Origin: Rhizophagus irregularis
Lineage: Eukaryota; Glomeromycota; Glomeromycetes; Glomerales; Glomeraceae
Length of the DNA stretch: 64,000 bases
NCBI RefSeq assembly: GCF_026210795.1
Contig: NC_089435.1
Coordinates: 2,666,001-2,730,000, forward strand
Reading direction: 5' to 3'
Shown: piece by piece, positions 19,431 through 31,626 of the stretch
Layout of the letters: each line of letters begins with the position of its first letter
Position numbering within the stretch: position 1 is the stretch's first letter
Notes under the pieces: generated by a model
Told to the model about the DNA's origin: nothing
What the model saw: the letters and a program-made list of their open reading frames with translations, nothing else
The model's database searches: none
Translations under genes and position numbers: made by a program

Positions 19431-21606
19431 ATTATTTATAGAGTTAACAGAGAACCTCGAGCAAGAGTTTGCATAGAATGAACCAAATAACGTGTAGGTA
19501 GGTCTTTCAATAATGGCAGGCAGCATTATGTAGTTCTGGCCCGATCTCTTGTTATCTATTTATATATTGCTCGGGTTCTGTTAATAGATGACGGACTCTA
19601 ATCAACTATAAGTGATAATTGGATTATATGAAATTTATTATTCCCATTTCTGACATTTCCGATTATTTATTTTGTGTTCTTATGACAATAATAAAATAAT
19701 TACTATTATTGAATAAAAATAGTTGCATTTTTCATGACGATTACATAATGAAATTTACGACATTTTGCGGAAAATGATGTTTTGTAACTTTGTGTAACAT
19801 CAAATTTACTATTAAATTTACAAATCAGCACGGACAATAATCACTTATTTAGTAAGTCAGATGATTTCCTTTGTAAACCTTCTTATTTTGGTTAATTTGT
19901 TTTGACAGATAAAAATCCAAAAAATAAAAACGTCGTTTATTTTATGTATAATAGCAATGAAATTTAATAATTTAATAACAAATTATTATGACAAACCTTT
20001 TTATTTAAAATTGTTTTATTTTATTTTATAGTTTTTATGGTTTTATTATCTTGTAGGTAAAATACATATATACAGTATACTGTATATATAATAATCCGAA
20101 GTGTAGGATTTTTCGAATCTTCAAAAAAATATTTTCGAGTAATTTTTAACAATTTATATTTAATTTATTTTATTAGTTTATTTATTTATTAAAATATAAG
20201 AAGAATGCCAAAGATTGCAAAAACTTCTGATATAAAATATGTGTATATAAAATAAAAAAATTTGAAAATTGAAACAGATACGCGTTAATAGATTATGATT
20301 ATTGCGGATTGCGAAATTCTGTAATATTATTCAGTCAGCTGATCAGTAATTTTTAGTGCCATTGCAGATTTCTGCAATCCACAAAAATTATACTACACCA
20401 GTACATAACTCAAAATCATGCACCTTTTTAGTGGGTCCACTAAGATTGGCATGATCCTAATATGAACTAAACTTACATCCTATATTATTAATTCAAATTA
20501 CATACTTACGCCATCATCGACTCAAGTTAGTTAAATACAATGATTTTAATTAAATTCATTAATAAGATATAAATAATAATCGATAATATTTCTGAATTCT
20601 GATATCTCATAAAAACTTTTTTTTTCCAAAAATTTTTATTCACTTATTGACGAAATTATGGATTTTTGTTCAAGAATAAGTACCAATTAAATAATACTGG
20701 AGAAGTCTGGAACATTAATAATATTAGCGTTAGTTATTTTTTAAACTATCGTTATGACAGACCTTTCAGGGATCTTGATCGTGATGAAAGTCCTTCATCG
20801 CATCATTAGTGGTTGATTATTTTGGGATAATCTGATCAAATTGAGAGAATTCCATTTATTTTTCGTGCTTTTAACAGTAATATTGATTTAATTATTAAAA
20901 TTCTTTGAGATATTTCACTTAATCATTTTTTTTTTATTTTAAACCAGAAAAAACAAATTTCTGATCTCACTGTATAGAGATTATGGATATATAATCTAGC
21001 CCATGCAATTATTTTTAAATGATTTATTAAAGAACTCTTAAAATTCTCATTTAATATACTTATACTAATCGGCTTTATTGCTTTATTTTCTCACAATAGG
21101 AAATTTTAGCCTAATTTAAGAAAAATAAAGCTCGGGAGATCTTTATCATGAAATAATTTTTTTTTTATATTTCATAATATTCTTTAGCATGAGTATTAAA
21201 AGATGTATTATAAAAAAATTAATTTATGTCAGCGCTTTTTGGTGGTAGAAAATAATAGTTGTCTTATTTTAATATTTAATTACAAATAAAGGAATAATTT
21301 GCAACATTCATTTCGTAAATAAATTAATTTGCGATCAAATTTTCAAATTTTTTTTAATCTATGCAATTTACGAAATACGGCCGTAAAGTCACGTTTAAGA
21401 AAAATATAATGATGTATATATTTCTGAAATTAGACAAACATCAATTACAAATTATATATTGTAAAACAAACGTAAATATTCATTGTGTAACAAATTAAGT
21501 TTCGCATCAGAATAATGATTATGTAATTCTATTTAGTTTGTCTTTCAAAAAATTCTCATTCTTTTTTTTTAAAAAAAAAAATAATCTCAATCTTTTCATA
21601 ATAAAG
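19431..21606. other. long AT-rich intergenic stretch with decayed repeats
   Basis: No supported gene. A motif GGCAGCATTATGTAGTTCTGG (here about 19520-19540, shown in part) recurs near 23165 and, inverted, near 58683. The last 200 bases must include the promoter of the RPB10 gene; no clear TATA box stands out from the AT-rich background. Confidence 0.4.
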
Positions 21607-22690
21607 ATGATTATTCCAATTCGTTGTTTTACTTGTGGAAAAGTATTAGCTAATAAATGGAATCATTATCAAACTATGTTAGAAAGCGAATATTCTGAAA
21701 GGTATTTTTTTTTAAAATTGATTTGATTTTCACACAAATCATTTTTAAATTAATATTATTTCCTTTTATCAAATGTAAAAAGTGCTGCATTAGAAGCTCT
21801 TGGAATAACAAGATATTGTTGTCGTCGTATGCTCATATCTCACGTTGATTTTATTCAAAAAATTTTAACGTTTGCTCGTATGTTAAAATTTATTTATACC
21901 ATATATCTTATTGTCCGGAGCGAAGCGTAAGGACACTATGAAAAAAAAATCGATCACGTGAATTTCTCTGTCCGCCACGTGAACGTCACCCAATGAAATC
22001 TTCCCGTTTCCTAGTTAATAATAATAATTCTTCTAATCAATGATTTCATTTTTATTTACTGTTAAATAGCACAAGTATCAACGGGAATTAGTATTGAATA
22101 TTCTGGGCCTTCTATTTTTAGAAACATTTATAATGAATCGTCTACATCACTTTCATCTTTTAATTCTCCACGATATGAACCTGAAAGTTCTCGTTCCTCT
22201 GATGAGAATCTTTCTAACAGGACTTATAGAATCACACCAGGAAACCTTCTTGATAATGGTTCTCCCAGATATGTTTCAGATGAAAGTTCACCAAGATATT
22301 CCCAAAATGATGATACTTCTCCCAGATATGTTTCAGGTGAAAGTTCACCAAGATATTTCCAAAACGATGATTCTTATCTAAACTCTGGCCAAATTAATCC
22401 CGTATATGGACTTAATTCTGATGATCATTCTCTTAGGTATGTATCGTCTCCAATTCTGGTTCTCCATCTTATCAATTTTGAATCAATTATTTTACGATGT
22501 TTCTTCTATATATGAACCATTTCCCAGTTCTTTGAGACAAGAGCCGAGACAAGAAATTCCTGATTCTCCAACCTATCAATCTGCTTCAGTTGGAGAATAT
22601 GAACAAGAGAATGATTACCTCTCACAAAATTTACCTAAACAAGATCAAGCATATGGTGATGAATCTCCAAGATATTCTCCTGATTATTGA
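21607..22690 (+). CDS. RPB10: RNA polymerase subunit RPB10 (ABC10-beta) with an unusual disordered C-terminal tail
   Basis: Four exons: 21607-21701, 21783-21877, 22070-22436 and 22528-22690, all with GT-AG introns and matching phases, giving 239 aa. Exons 1-2 encode the whole RPB10 core: [18 protein letters not shown], then [21 protein letters not shown] and HVDFIQKIL. The CFTC and YCC cysteines bind the single zinc ion of this small subunit shared by RNA polymerases I, II and III. RPB10 is normally 65-75 aa. Here exon 2 splices in frame (giving TFAP, like the usual N/A-x-PLEK end) to about 170 residues of Ser/Pro/Tyr/Asn-rich tail. The tail contains six SPRY tetrapeptides, four of them in a tandem DNA repeat (22258-22375). 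The core is certain. The fusion depends on the 192-nt second intron; two adjacent genes remain possible. Confidence 0.8.
22258..22375 (+). repeat. tandem repeat encoding SPRY-containing units in the RPB10 tail
   Basis: Two copies of about 57 bp, each reading TSPRYV-S-x-ESSPRY-x-QNDD on the + strand. The copies differ at a few bases, so it is an in-frame coding duplication kept as protein sequence. Confidence 0.7.
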
Positions 22691-22849
22691 AGTAATTTAA
22701 TATGTATGACATACTGTATCTACCTAATTTTAAAAATTTTGTGTTTCTATTATTATTTACACAATTTGCACGTAATCTTATATTTCTTTAACTTGCGTGA
22801 CCATTTGTATTTTTTCCTGCAATAATAAAAATATATATATATAAATTTG

Positions 22850-22990
22850 CTAATGTTCATTAAGATCAAAAATAGAAAAATAATTATTTAGACTTTCATT
22901 TAAGGCTTCCATATCATTCATTCGATCTTGAATTATCGAATTAACCAAATAGCCGTAAATACTTTCAATTTGAACTTCAGTTAAAACCAT
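22850..22990 (-). CDS. small ORF, possibly last exon of a gene (46 aa)
   Basis: ATG at 22990, stop at 22850-22852, product MVLTEVQIESIYGYLV, then a polar helix-like sequence. Composition looks protein-like rather than random, but there is no recognisable family and no clear upstream exon. It is convergent with the RPB10 gene, 160 bases from its stop codon. Low confidence. Confidence 0.25.
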   Translation of the reverse strand: MVLTEVQIESIYGYLVNSIIQDRMNDMEALNESLNNYFSIFDLNEH

Positions 22991-24340
22991 TTATTAGTGG
23001 AAAAAAAAAAATTACATGTTATACAAACTAATGAATAATTTATGTAAAAAAAACTTACTCGATAGAATATTTCTTTGTACTTTACATTCCCCTATATGCC
23101 ATTTCATTCTCTAAATTATTATTTTCAAGGTACTAATACAAAAAAAAGGTAACAACACACCAGGCGGCATTATGTAATTCTGGTGCGTGGAGTTAATATT
23201 AAAATAAGCGTAATTATGATTATTTATCCTATGTTGCAAATCAGACGAAATCCACATTAATCACGGTGTTTGTACGACAGATTAATTTCTTTTACAAAAT
23301 ATTTTTGAACACATACTTGTTATATTTGCCAAAATATAGCAACGGAAAAAATAATTCACAATATAACAAAAAATTGAAATTAGATTTTTGTGAAGGAAAT
23401 GGGTGACTTGGATATTTAAGATAAAAAAAGGATTTTGTTTGGTGGGTAAATTATACGTAAAGATTAATGGTCGCAAATTCTTAAAGTGACCGAAGACAAG
23501 TAGGATGTTAAATTAATTAAGCTAACTTATGCTGGTCACAAAATTCCATGCAGGTACTGTATAATCGAAGAAATGAAAACGTAAATAAAAAATGAGCAAT
23601 TTTTGTTGAATATATAATATTAAATATCAATTTTTTTTAAAAAAAATACTAACAAATTCATCTGGTTTAATATCAAAATAAATAAATAAATAGATTTTAG
23701 GAATAATGCAAGGATACCCTTTGACGACCAGCCAGGATTTCACTTTCTTATCAACAAGGGACCAGCCGTACCACATACTTGTAAAGAAATAATTGTCAAC
23801 ACCGTTCAGTTCTTAAGATCAAATTATCATATTGAAATCATTGGTCCATTTATAAAAGTTAGCAGATAACGCGTTTGTATTCTTTATTTAATTTTTATTT
23901 TACTTCAGAGAAATACATTATCAGTAACGACTACTGGAGGTTACATAATTTAATTCGGAATAGTACAAAATTAAACTGTAAAAAAGTCACCCTAGGATGA
24001 CTTTTCTCCGTTGGAAGGGGAAGTCGGACTAGCTATAATGCACTACATTAAATATTACAGCTCTCACCAGGGCGTGTGAAATAAAAACTATGTAATAATC
24101 ATCTAAATGAATGATTAATAATCGCTCGAATCCAATGTATTGTTCTTTCATTCTAAAAAAATAAAAAAAGGGAAATGAAAAAAGGTTAGGATGCTATATG
24201 CACATACTGTCAGGTAGAGTGGTACAGTTATGATAGGCCTGATATTGTTTTTATTTTGGTACGGAAATAATTGTCCATGTGCTGAAGTGTGAGCGGAAAC
24301 GTAATAGTTTCCGCTTGTATACTAACAGTACTGTCACTGA
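22991..24340. other. intergenic stretch, no gene seen
   Basis: AT-rich with short GC-richer patches. At 23158-23187 is an imperfect palindrome CACCAG...CTGGTG enclosing GCGGCATTATGTAATT, which recurs elsewhere in the window. No RNA gene was recognised. Confidence 0.35.
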
Positions 24341-24950
24341 TGTATCATTATCGGAGTGTGGAGTTCTTTTGAAGGAACAAATCTGGTTGTGAAAGTAATT
24401 TGCTGTCTTGTTCTGAAATATCGAAGAAAGTATCGTCTAGTACTGTAACACCTTCGATGATCGCCGCAGTGATCACCATGTGAGATATCTGCACGTTCAT
24501 AAAAATCGGGTAAGCTGCTACAATCGTAGCGTTTCTTTATTTGGGGTTGAACTCATCTAGTACTGAGAGGAAGTGTAGGTTAAGGTAATTTCCGTTGATT
24601 CTTCTTCTTTTTTTACGGCGTTTCCAATTTTTGAAGGTTTTACGGACTTGGCAGTTTCCGTATTATGGCGTGAACCATGAACTTTTCACTATTTCTCAAG
24701 GCACATGTTGAATTCGTTTAATAATAGTAGGATTAATTTTCTTATTCCTTGTATGCAAGAGAAAAATGGTTTAATCTATTATTCGAGGATTCTTATTGAC
24801 GATTCCATCTTTCCTTTTGTTGTTGAGAACGAACTGACATATCGTCGCAGTCGACACACAGAAAAAATCTTCGAAGGTTTGTTGTTGTTCTTGATTATAG
24901 TACCGTTGTTGAACGTTGTTGAGAAATGTGGGTGTTGTTTAGAGTAAAAA
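24341..24950. other. GC-richer segment with possible small coding exons
   Basis: On the - strand, 24348-24500 is an ATG-to-stop ORF of 50 aa (MNVQISHMVITAAIIEGV at its start). Upstream on the same strand about 24555-24670 is an open stretch reading AKSVKPSKIGNAVKKEEE. On the + strand, 24705-24947 is an open frame of 80 codons. These may be exons of one unrecognised gene or fragments of an old element; the sequence does not decide. Confidence 0.25.
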
Positions 24951-26865
24951 TAAAGTGAATAGTAAATAATAAAATTTATATAGGATACGGAATAAAAGAT
25001 ATAAAATATGAATAGTGACTCGAATTATTAAGTAATTTGATAATTATAATAACACAAGTAAACTAATTAATTAAATTTGATATTAAAAATAAATAGATTT
25101 AAAAGTTGTAGACTATAGACATATTGATAAAATAATTATTTAACTATACATTAAAATGAAGATGTTTACAAAATGTTATTAATTTATTACATGACTGTAC
25201 AATCAGTAATGGCCTTCGGCTTTTCAGTGACTTCAGCAGTTGCGATAGATGGAATGGATAATTTAATGGTAACTTCGGTTTGATTCATTTTGTTAGAAAA
25301 TTTTAATTTTAAAAGTTTGAATTATGTGAAAACTATCAAAATTTTTTTTCTTTTTTTCTTTTTTCTATTTTTTTTTTTTAATTGAATTTTAATTATTTTT
25401 CTTCAATATGAAAATTTTTCGCTTATTTATATCTTTTTCATAGATTTCAAAGGATTTGTGTGCATTACCGTGTTTGGAAATATAAAACGTCAAATTTATG
25501 TAGATCACACTTTTTAGACTTTTTGAAACAAGACACCTAAATCATGTATCAATAATATACAATAGATTTTTCATTTAGACAATATTTCAATATTTTTAAT
25601 ATTATTTTTCACTATGATTCTGTGTTAACAATATTTTTAAAATTCAGTATGAGTATTGTCTTAAAATACCATTTTATTGTAAAATATTGTCCAGAGCGAA
25701 TGCAGCCGATTATGACTAAATAATATAATTATATTATTTAGTCATAATCGGCTTAGACTAGGTTATTTAGTAATAAATAACCTAGATATAACTAAATAAT
25801 ATAAATATAACTAAATGATTTAAATATAACTAAATAATCTAGATATAACTAAATAATTTAAATACAACTAAATAATCTAAAAGTAATAACCTGAATATGA
25901 TTAAATAATCTAATTAAATAACTTAAGTGAGACGATTTTTTTATACCATCTTATTTTTCCTACTATATTTCTTACCTTTGAAATTGCTTGTCAAGACCTT
26001 TTCCTATTTATTATTTGAGATCATGTGATTAAATAATCTAAATATAACTATGACCAAATAATCTGAATGCTTCTATTTTCATTACATACTGTGTTAATAA
26101 ATGGGTTCCACTATAATTTATGTTACTGATTCTTTGTAGGTCAACTTCTATGAGGGTGTTCCACTATACCATTTTGAGATCCGGCTTTTATAATGAAGAT
26201 TCTGACTCACTGTGCCAGTTTTAGGACCAATTTCTATGCTAAGTTTTATGGCGCCTATTTGGTTTTGCCGAAATGATGTAAAAAATATTACGTCAGGTGG
26301 CGCAGTAAATTTGCGTTTAATTTTGGCTGACACTATATCATAATTCTGGCCGATCTTTAGGACATGTGATTCGAGGATCCAGCTTGGCACTATGGAACTA
26401 TCGTGAAACTGGTAGGGAACTGTCATGGAACTTGCAGGGAGCCAGAGATGTTCTATTAGTTTGCCAGTTTTATGCCAGCTTGGGTGCCGAATTATTATAT
26501 CCAAAGTTCTGGCTGAAATTATTGAATAGTGCTGGTCAAAATTAAACGAAACTTTACTGCACCTTTTTTTCTAATATGGGTTGCGAGAAAATACATATAT
26601 TATTAGGAGAGTCATTTGATAGTGCTCCCAGAGGAGCAGAGGGCTCAATGACAGGTGATTCTTTGCGCATATATTGTTAATTTACTGTGCCTAAAGTTTT
26701 TGTGATACTTTACACATATATTGTTAGAAGAATCATATGATAGTAATCCCAAAGGGCTCTGTGTCAAGTTATACTCCATACATAGTTTGTTTTATTAATA
26801 TTAAAAATATTAATAATAAATTAATTATATATTTATATTAATTATTAATATTATAAATAATTTAC
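24951..26865. other. AT-rich stretch with palindrome and decayed repeats
   Basis: Holds the 50-bp palindrome at 25704 followed by repeated ATAACTAAATAATCTAAAT-like units (25770-25930). A GC-richer block at about 26148-26560 is open on the - strand but reads like a repeat, not a protein. At 26624-26637 is the hairpin GCTCCCAGAGGAGC. No gene supported. Confidence 0.4.
25704..25753. repeat. 50-bp perfect palindrome
   Basis: The left half AGCCGATTATGACTAAAT and its continuation to 25728 is the exact reverse complement of 25729-25753, with no spacer. It ends cleanly because 25703 and 25754 do not pair. The motif ACTAAATAAT of its arm continues as a degenerate tandem repeat to the right. Confidence 0.9.
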
Positions 26866-28315
26866 CTTTAAATGTTTGGCCATTGTACATCCAATATCAT
26901 ACATAACATTAATTTGTGATCCAAATTTATCTAAAATATTACTTAATAAAAATAAAGAATATACTAATCTAATAATATAACAATAATTAATAATATAATA
27001 TTTATTTAAAAATAAATACCTTTCTCTTGTTTTTATATTAAAAATTTCATTGGAATTCCATGTTTACATGTTGTACCAACAACTCCACTAATATCCAATG
27101 CATTTGAAAGTATTATAGAATTTTTTTCATTTGCTGCCTTAAAAGCTTTCATACATGGATCATTTTCTTAACATATTGTTAATTATTTAATATTTAATTT
27201 AAATTCAACTTTTTAATATTTATTAATCAAAATTTACCCCAGAACTTTCTTTTTGTAAATATTGTAAATATAATTTTTCAAAATCAAATAAAATATTTAG
27301 AATAATAATCTTCTTCTGTATTATCATTTCCACCAATTTTTAATCGTCGTAATTGGAAACATCCATCAAAACATACAGTTAATCTATTTAAAGAACCTGA
27401 ATTACATGAATTTTTCTAAATAAAATATAAGTATATGTAATTATTTATATTAAGAATATCAATAAATACTTACTAATGGACATGCAGGACAGAGTTTCTT
27501 AACCACTTGTTCTTAATTTTTTCTTTTTTAACTAATATATATTGTCTAAAAGTAGACATAAAAGGTTTATAAATATTTTTATGGCTACTAAGCTATAAAT
27601 TTTAATTAAATATCATTAATAATTAAATATTGTTAAAAATGTTAAAATTCATTTATACATACTTTATTATCATGAATATGTCTTAAAGCAATACAAAACT
27701 TTCATATGATATTTGTGCTAATAGAAGTAGTTTTTCTGCAAATTCCAATAATTTTATTTCAAATGCAATTAATGGATTTATAGGAGAAGCAGGAAATAAT
27801 GTTCTGCGTGTTAACGCAACTGTTCACAATTACACAAATTGAATTGTTTTTTAATTTCATCTAGAAACAAATAAATAAATAAATTAATAAAATTTTTATA
27901 AATATTTACAAATAACAATTAACTTACGTTCAAAATAAATACAATCGACTGTAATTATTTTAAATAGTTCATTATTATAACATTTTCCATAAAGACATAT
28001 ATTTTCTTCAACATTACATTGACTTTCCAACTCAATTAACGCGTCTTTAAGTTGAACACGAATTGACTGCCAGGATTTATTCAAACGAGTTTGCTTTTCT
28101 CTATAAATACTATCATCACTATCAACAGGTATACTTTCATCAATAAAATCATCATTAACATCATCATCATCACTTTGTTGCAAATTAAATTCGGTAGGAT
28201 TTGAATCATAAGTTTGTTCAAGAAATATAGGTTGAAGTATTGGAATTTCAGTATTGCGAGTAAATGCTCGTGATTTACTATATTTGATACCACGAGGTTT
28301 TATAGTACGAGGCAT
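26866..28315 (-). pseudogene. KDZ-type transposase (Kyakuja-Dileera-Zisupton), multi-exon, broken and truncated
   Basis: Exons visible on the - strand: 27928-28315 (ATG at 28315), 27663-27860, 27474-27592, one beginning at 27416, one around 27060-27170, and one ending at 26866. They are joined by AT-rich introns with good GT/AG ends. Family landmarks in order: Asp/Glu-rich N-terminus, Cys-rich segment (CLYGKCYNNE, CNC), FPASPINPLIAFEIKLLEF, CPACPL, SLNRLTVCFDGCFQLRRL, a C-terminal block with GVVGTTCKHGIP, and NVMYDIGCTMAKHL. The order matches KDZ transposases. At least three single-base frameshifts are present (near 27845, 27699 and 27510), and no C-terminal half follows 26866. A divergent small gene starts 435 bases away on the other strand. 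Confidence 0.7.
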
Positions 28316-28749
28316 TTTGCCAAAAAAGTTTTTGATTCAGTCTCCTAAAAAGAAAGAAAATGTTTAACATACTTAAAAAACAACAAAGAATTTCTTTTCC
28401 GTCAGAAAAGTGAAAAAACTTACCAACTAATGTCAATAAAAATTTTGTTAAAAAAAGAATAGGTATATATTAAAAAAACCAGAAATTCCTAAGTAGTTTT
28501 ATTCTCAGTTTTTTCAACGTTTAATTAAGTGCCGAAGTGTAGATTTTTTTTCGTTGGTGCCGATTATAATTAATTGCACGTGATTAGCTCAAAATCAAAT
28601 GACTCATCAGTGGGGTTTTGGTACGACCTTTCAGCCTTTTATAGGTCATGATCAGCGGGTGAATGAGGTCATCTCATCAATAATAGTCTCATCAATACAG
28701 TAGTCTCATCACACAATCTTGTCTTCCTTTTATCTTCATAACATTCATA

Positions 28750-29145
28750 ATGCCACAAATTCGCCAAATTCGTCAAGCTTCACTTAATACAATATTACGC
28801 GAAATACAAAGTGTTACACTAGGTTAGATACATTATTGAGGAAACTATTAATGATGTTAAAGAAACTATTAATGATGTTAAGGAAACTATTCGCGCTCGT
28901 ATGTATATTATTTCATTCCCAATAAAAATAAATTTAAAAATGTTACTAATTTTTAATTTTTTTTAGAGGAACTTCGTTTCGCGGGAAGAACAAAAAATTC
29001 TATTATTACTCGTGGGAACGTTCAAAACATTGAACCCTTATTCGTCGATTCAGGTCATTTGCCTATGAATTATCTGACTACAAGACACGAACTAAGGTCA
29101 CTAAATGGAGAAGAAGTACGCGAATTACTTACGCTTATTATATAA
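28750..29145 (+). pseudogene. small two-exon gene divergent from the KDZ transposase, with a frameshift
   Basis: Exon 1 from ATG 28750 (MPQIRQIRQASLNTIL) to 28898; intron 28899-28966 (GTATGT ... TTTTAG); exon 2 28967-29145 ending in TAA. Exon 2 reads coherently (ELRFAGRTKNSIITRG, then NIEPLFVDSG, LPMNYLTTRHEL). Exon 1 contains a frame break near 28824, after which ETINDVK repeats lead into the splice site. It sits head to head with the transposase and may be an accessory gene of the same transposon. No known domain recognised. Confidence 0.45.
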
Positions 29146-30701
29146 GAATAGGTGATAATGAAACTGAGAACGGGCAGAGAAACAAAGCTCGCAACGTTCT
29201 TAGGCATTTTTAACTTTAATTATATGATATAGTCAATCACTATTTTTATTTAGCTTTACCGCTTTGCTGTCAAAATTATTCATTAATGCATATGTAACTA
29301 GATAATAACGCTTTGCTGTCAATTATTCATTAATGCACATGTAACTAGTAACTACTATAGATAATAATTCTATATAATTATATTGCAAAATAATAAAAAA
29401 AACAGCTTTTTTTAATGCAAATAAAAAGCTTACTTTACGATATGGATAATAGAGCAGTAATGGACCTCCTATCGATTATGTACACTAATAATATTCTGAT
29501 CGTTAAAGAACGTGTATTAATAGATGAAATCTTAATTCATGATCAGTAAATTAGATTGCCCACGAAGATCTGGCTTGTTATGCAACTATATCTGCAGACC
29601 TTTAGTGCATGAGAACGAGATAGGTGCGTTAATTTCGGGATTCTCATTCTAATGTTTCGGACTAATATTACTTTTTTTCAAATCGGAGAATGTATAAGTA
29701 GGATTGTAGGAAGTGGATGAGAGAGATTATTATTTCATTTCTCCTTACAATTCATCACTATAGCCAGTGAACCATCATCCACCACTATAATCAGCGAACT
29801 TTTGACCAGCGCTTCTGAAATTCAAACAGATACTTCTGAGCCTTCTCAACTCGAAGTACTTGCATTAAATTATCTTCGAAATCAAGAGATTTCAACTATC
29901 CCCAGCAGAATTCCGAAACTCAATCCTTGCAGTATTTTCCAAAGAGTAATCCTAAAATTCCGATTACCTTTTCCACCGCCAATGTCTTGAGAGATATATT
30001 ATGCAAGCAGAAACAGAACCAGGATTCGGTCACTATTCCTATTTGATACTTCAGTGTAGGTCATTATCCCTTTGAGAATCATAGCTTAATGGTCAATCCA
30101 GATTGAAAAATAATATACGTACGGGAAATCATGATGGATTGACATTGATAAAAATTTCTTTCAAAGAAAAAATGCTCTTAAACAAGTGATATAAATAAGC
30201 TAACTCTCTTACACGTTAATGGCATATACTGTAACAATTTGAACATTATTCATAACAATCATAATTTAGTCATGAGTCATAATTATATAATTTACATTGC
30301 ATTTTTCTTATTTTTCAATCAATTTTTAATTTATCATTATTTAACAACTCTACTAATAAAAAAAAATTAATTCCATCCTTTTTTACATAGGTTCTCAGAT
30401 TCAGAATGCGACATTTTCACCGAGCAGAAAAGAAAACCCACTATCATTTTCTTTAGAAAGGATCTACAGTATAAAAAAAAAGATACGAAATATTTATTAA
30501 CAATTTACTACTTAATTTTGAATAATAAATCATACATTTTTCTAATAAATAAATAAAATAATTAAATTATGTTTGTAATATGAAAAAAATTACGAAAAGT
30601 TTGTTTCATTGTAGCATCCGTTTTCTTTCGTCTGTTATGAATTTAGAACTTAATTCTTCTTGATATAATAAAATTTCGGTTAGCTTTGAAGGATGGATCT
30701 C
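29146..30701. other. intergenic stretch with short duplications
   Basis: No supported gene. GCTTTGCTGTCAA plus ATTATTCATTAATGCA is duplicated in tandem at about 29261-29350. An open frame at 29802-29990 (+) lacks features and is probably chance. Confidence 0.35.
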
Positions 30702-31343
30702 CCAAAAATCCTGACCATAATATCGACAGTCTGAAATTCAAATCCCGATTTAAATTAAAATCCTGATATAGTCACAGTCTTGATGATCTAAAGTCAAACC
30801 CTGAAATTCAACCGGATAAATTTGAGATTGGTTAACGTTAATTTTCAATGCGATTGTTTCTAATTTAAAAGACAACCGTTGAACTTTTCAATCTCGTGCT
30901 ATGACATTTATTTTACCTTTGCATTTTACCTTCAGAATAGTGTTTAATTAATATCCTAAAATCAAAAATGTCTCCTGAAGCAAATGATGTGGCTCAATTA
31001 TTTGAAGAAAATTATATTTATGAAAAATAAGATGACAAATTTGAAATGGTAATGTAATTCGTGCATCATAGTCAGTTTATGATTCATTTAAAACAATTTC
31101 GGTAATATGAAAACAATTTGCGTTTTAAAATACTAATCAAATTATAACGATATATTTGACACGATACTGCGCCTGCGCCACAGCGTTTTTAAAAATTATA
31201 CACTTATTGGAAAATAACTTCTGGATTTTAACTGTTAAATTTACGACTATCGGGATGTTGATTCAACCGGAATTTGTTGGGATTGTTGAGATTATTGTAT
31301 TAAGATTATAGACTGTCGATATTATAGTTGTCAGGATTTTGTG
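30702..31343. mobile_element. putative short element with about 33-bp imperfect inverted ends
   Basis: The left end 30702-30732 contains AAAATCCTGAC and ATAATATCGACAGTCT. The right end 31310-31343 carries the inverse (AGACTGTCGATATTAT, GTCAGGATTTT) with a 3-base gap difference. About 640 bp with no ORF of note. No target duplication is evident, so exact borders are uncertain. It ends about 27 bases left of the next element. Confidence 0.45.
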
Positions 31344-31369
31344 GTAAACCCTTGCAGATTCGCAGAATA

Positions 31370-31509
31370 CAGTCTAACCTCGATATACCGATATACTATT
31401 AAAAACTTGATATACCAATAAAATTTTATTTTCCCACTATATGTGAGGACATATAAATATCGGTATAACTTTGATATAACGATATTTCCTCATATCGTTA
31501 TATAAACTG
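31370..31509. mobile_element. 140-bp pogo/Tc1-mariner-like miniature element
   Basis: Starts CAGTCTAACCTCGATATA and ends with the related inverse TCGTTATATAAACTG, both flanked by TA (31368-31369 and 31510-31511). CAGT-type ends, a TA target site and a CGATATA core are typical of pogo/Tigger-derived miniature elements. The inner part repeats GATATA motifs. The inverted ends have diverged. Confidence 0.5.
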
Positions 31510-31626
31510 TAATAGATTTTTCTGATTATATGACAAGATAATGAACGATTTTTGGTAATTAGTGCATTGTCTATAAATAGATTTAAATAAATATGACTAG
31601 ATTAACATAAACTTTGTTATGAAATA

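Noticed and set aside
26148-26504. 118-codon open frame on the - strand
   Set aside because: It lies in a repeat-like block, with no introns, neighbours or recognisable motif; more likely chance openness of a transposon relic.
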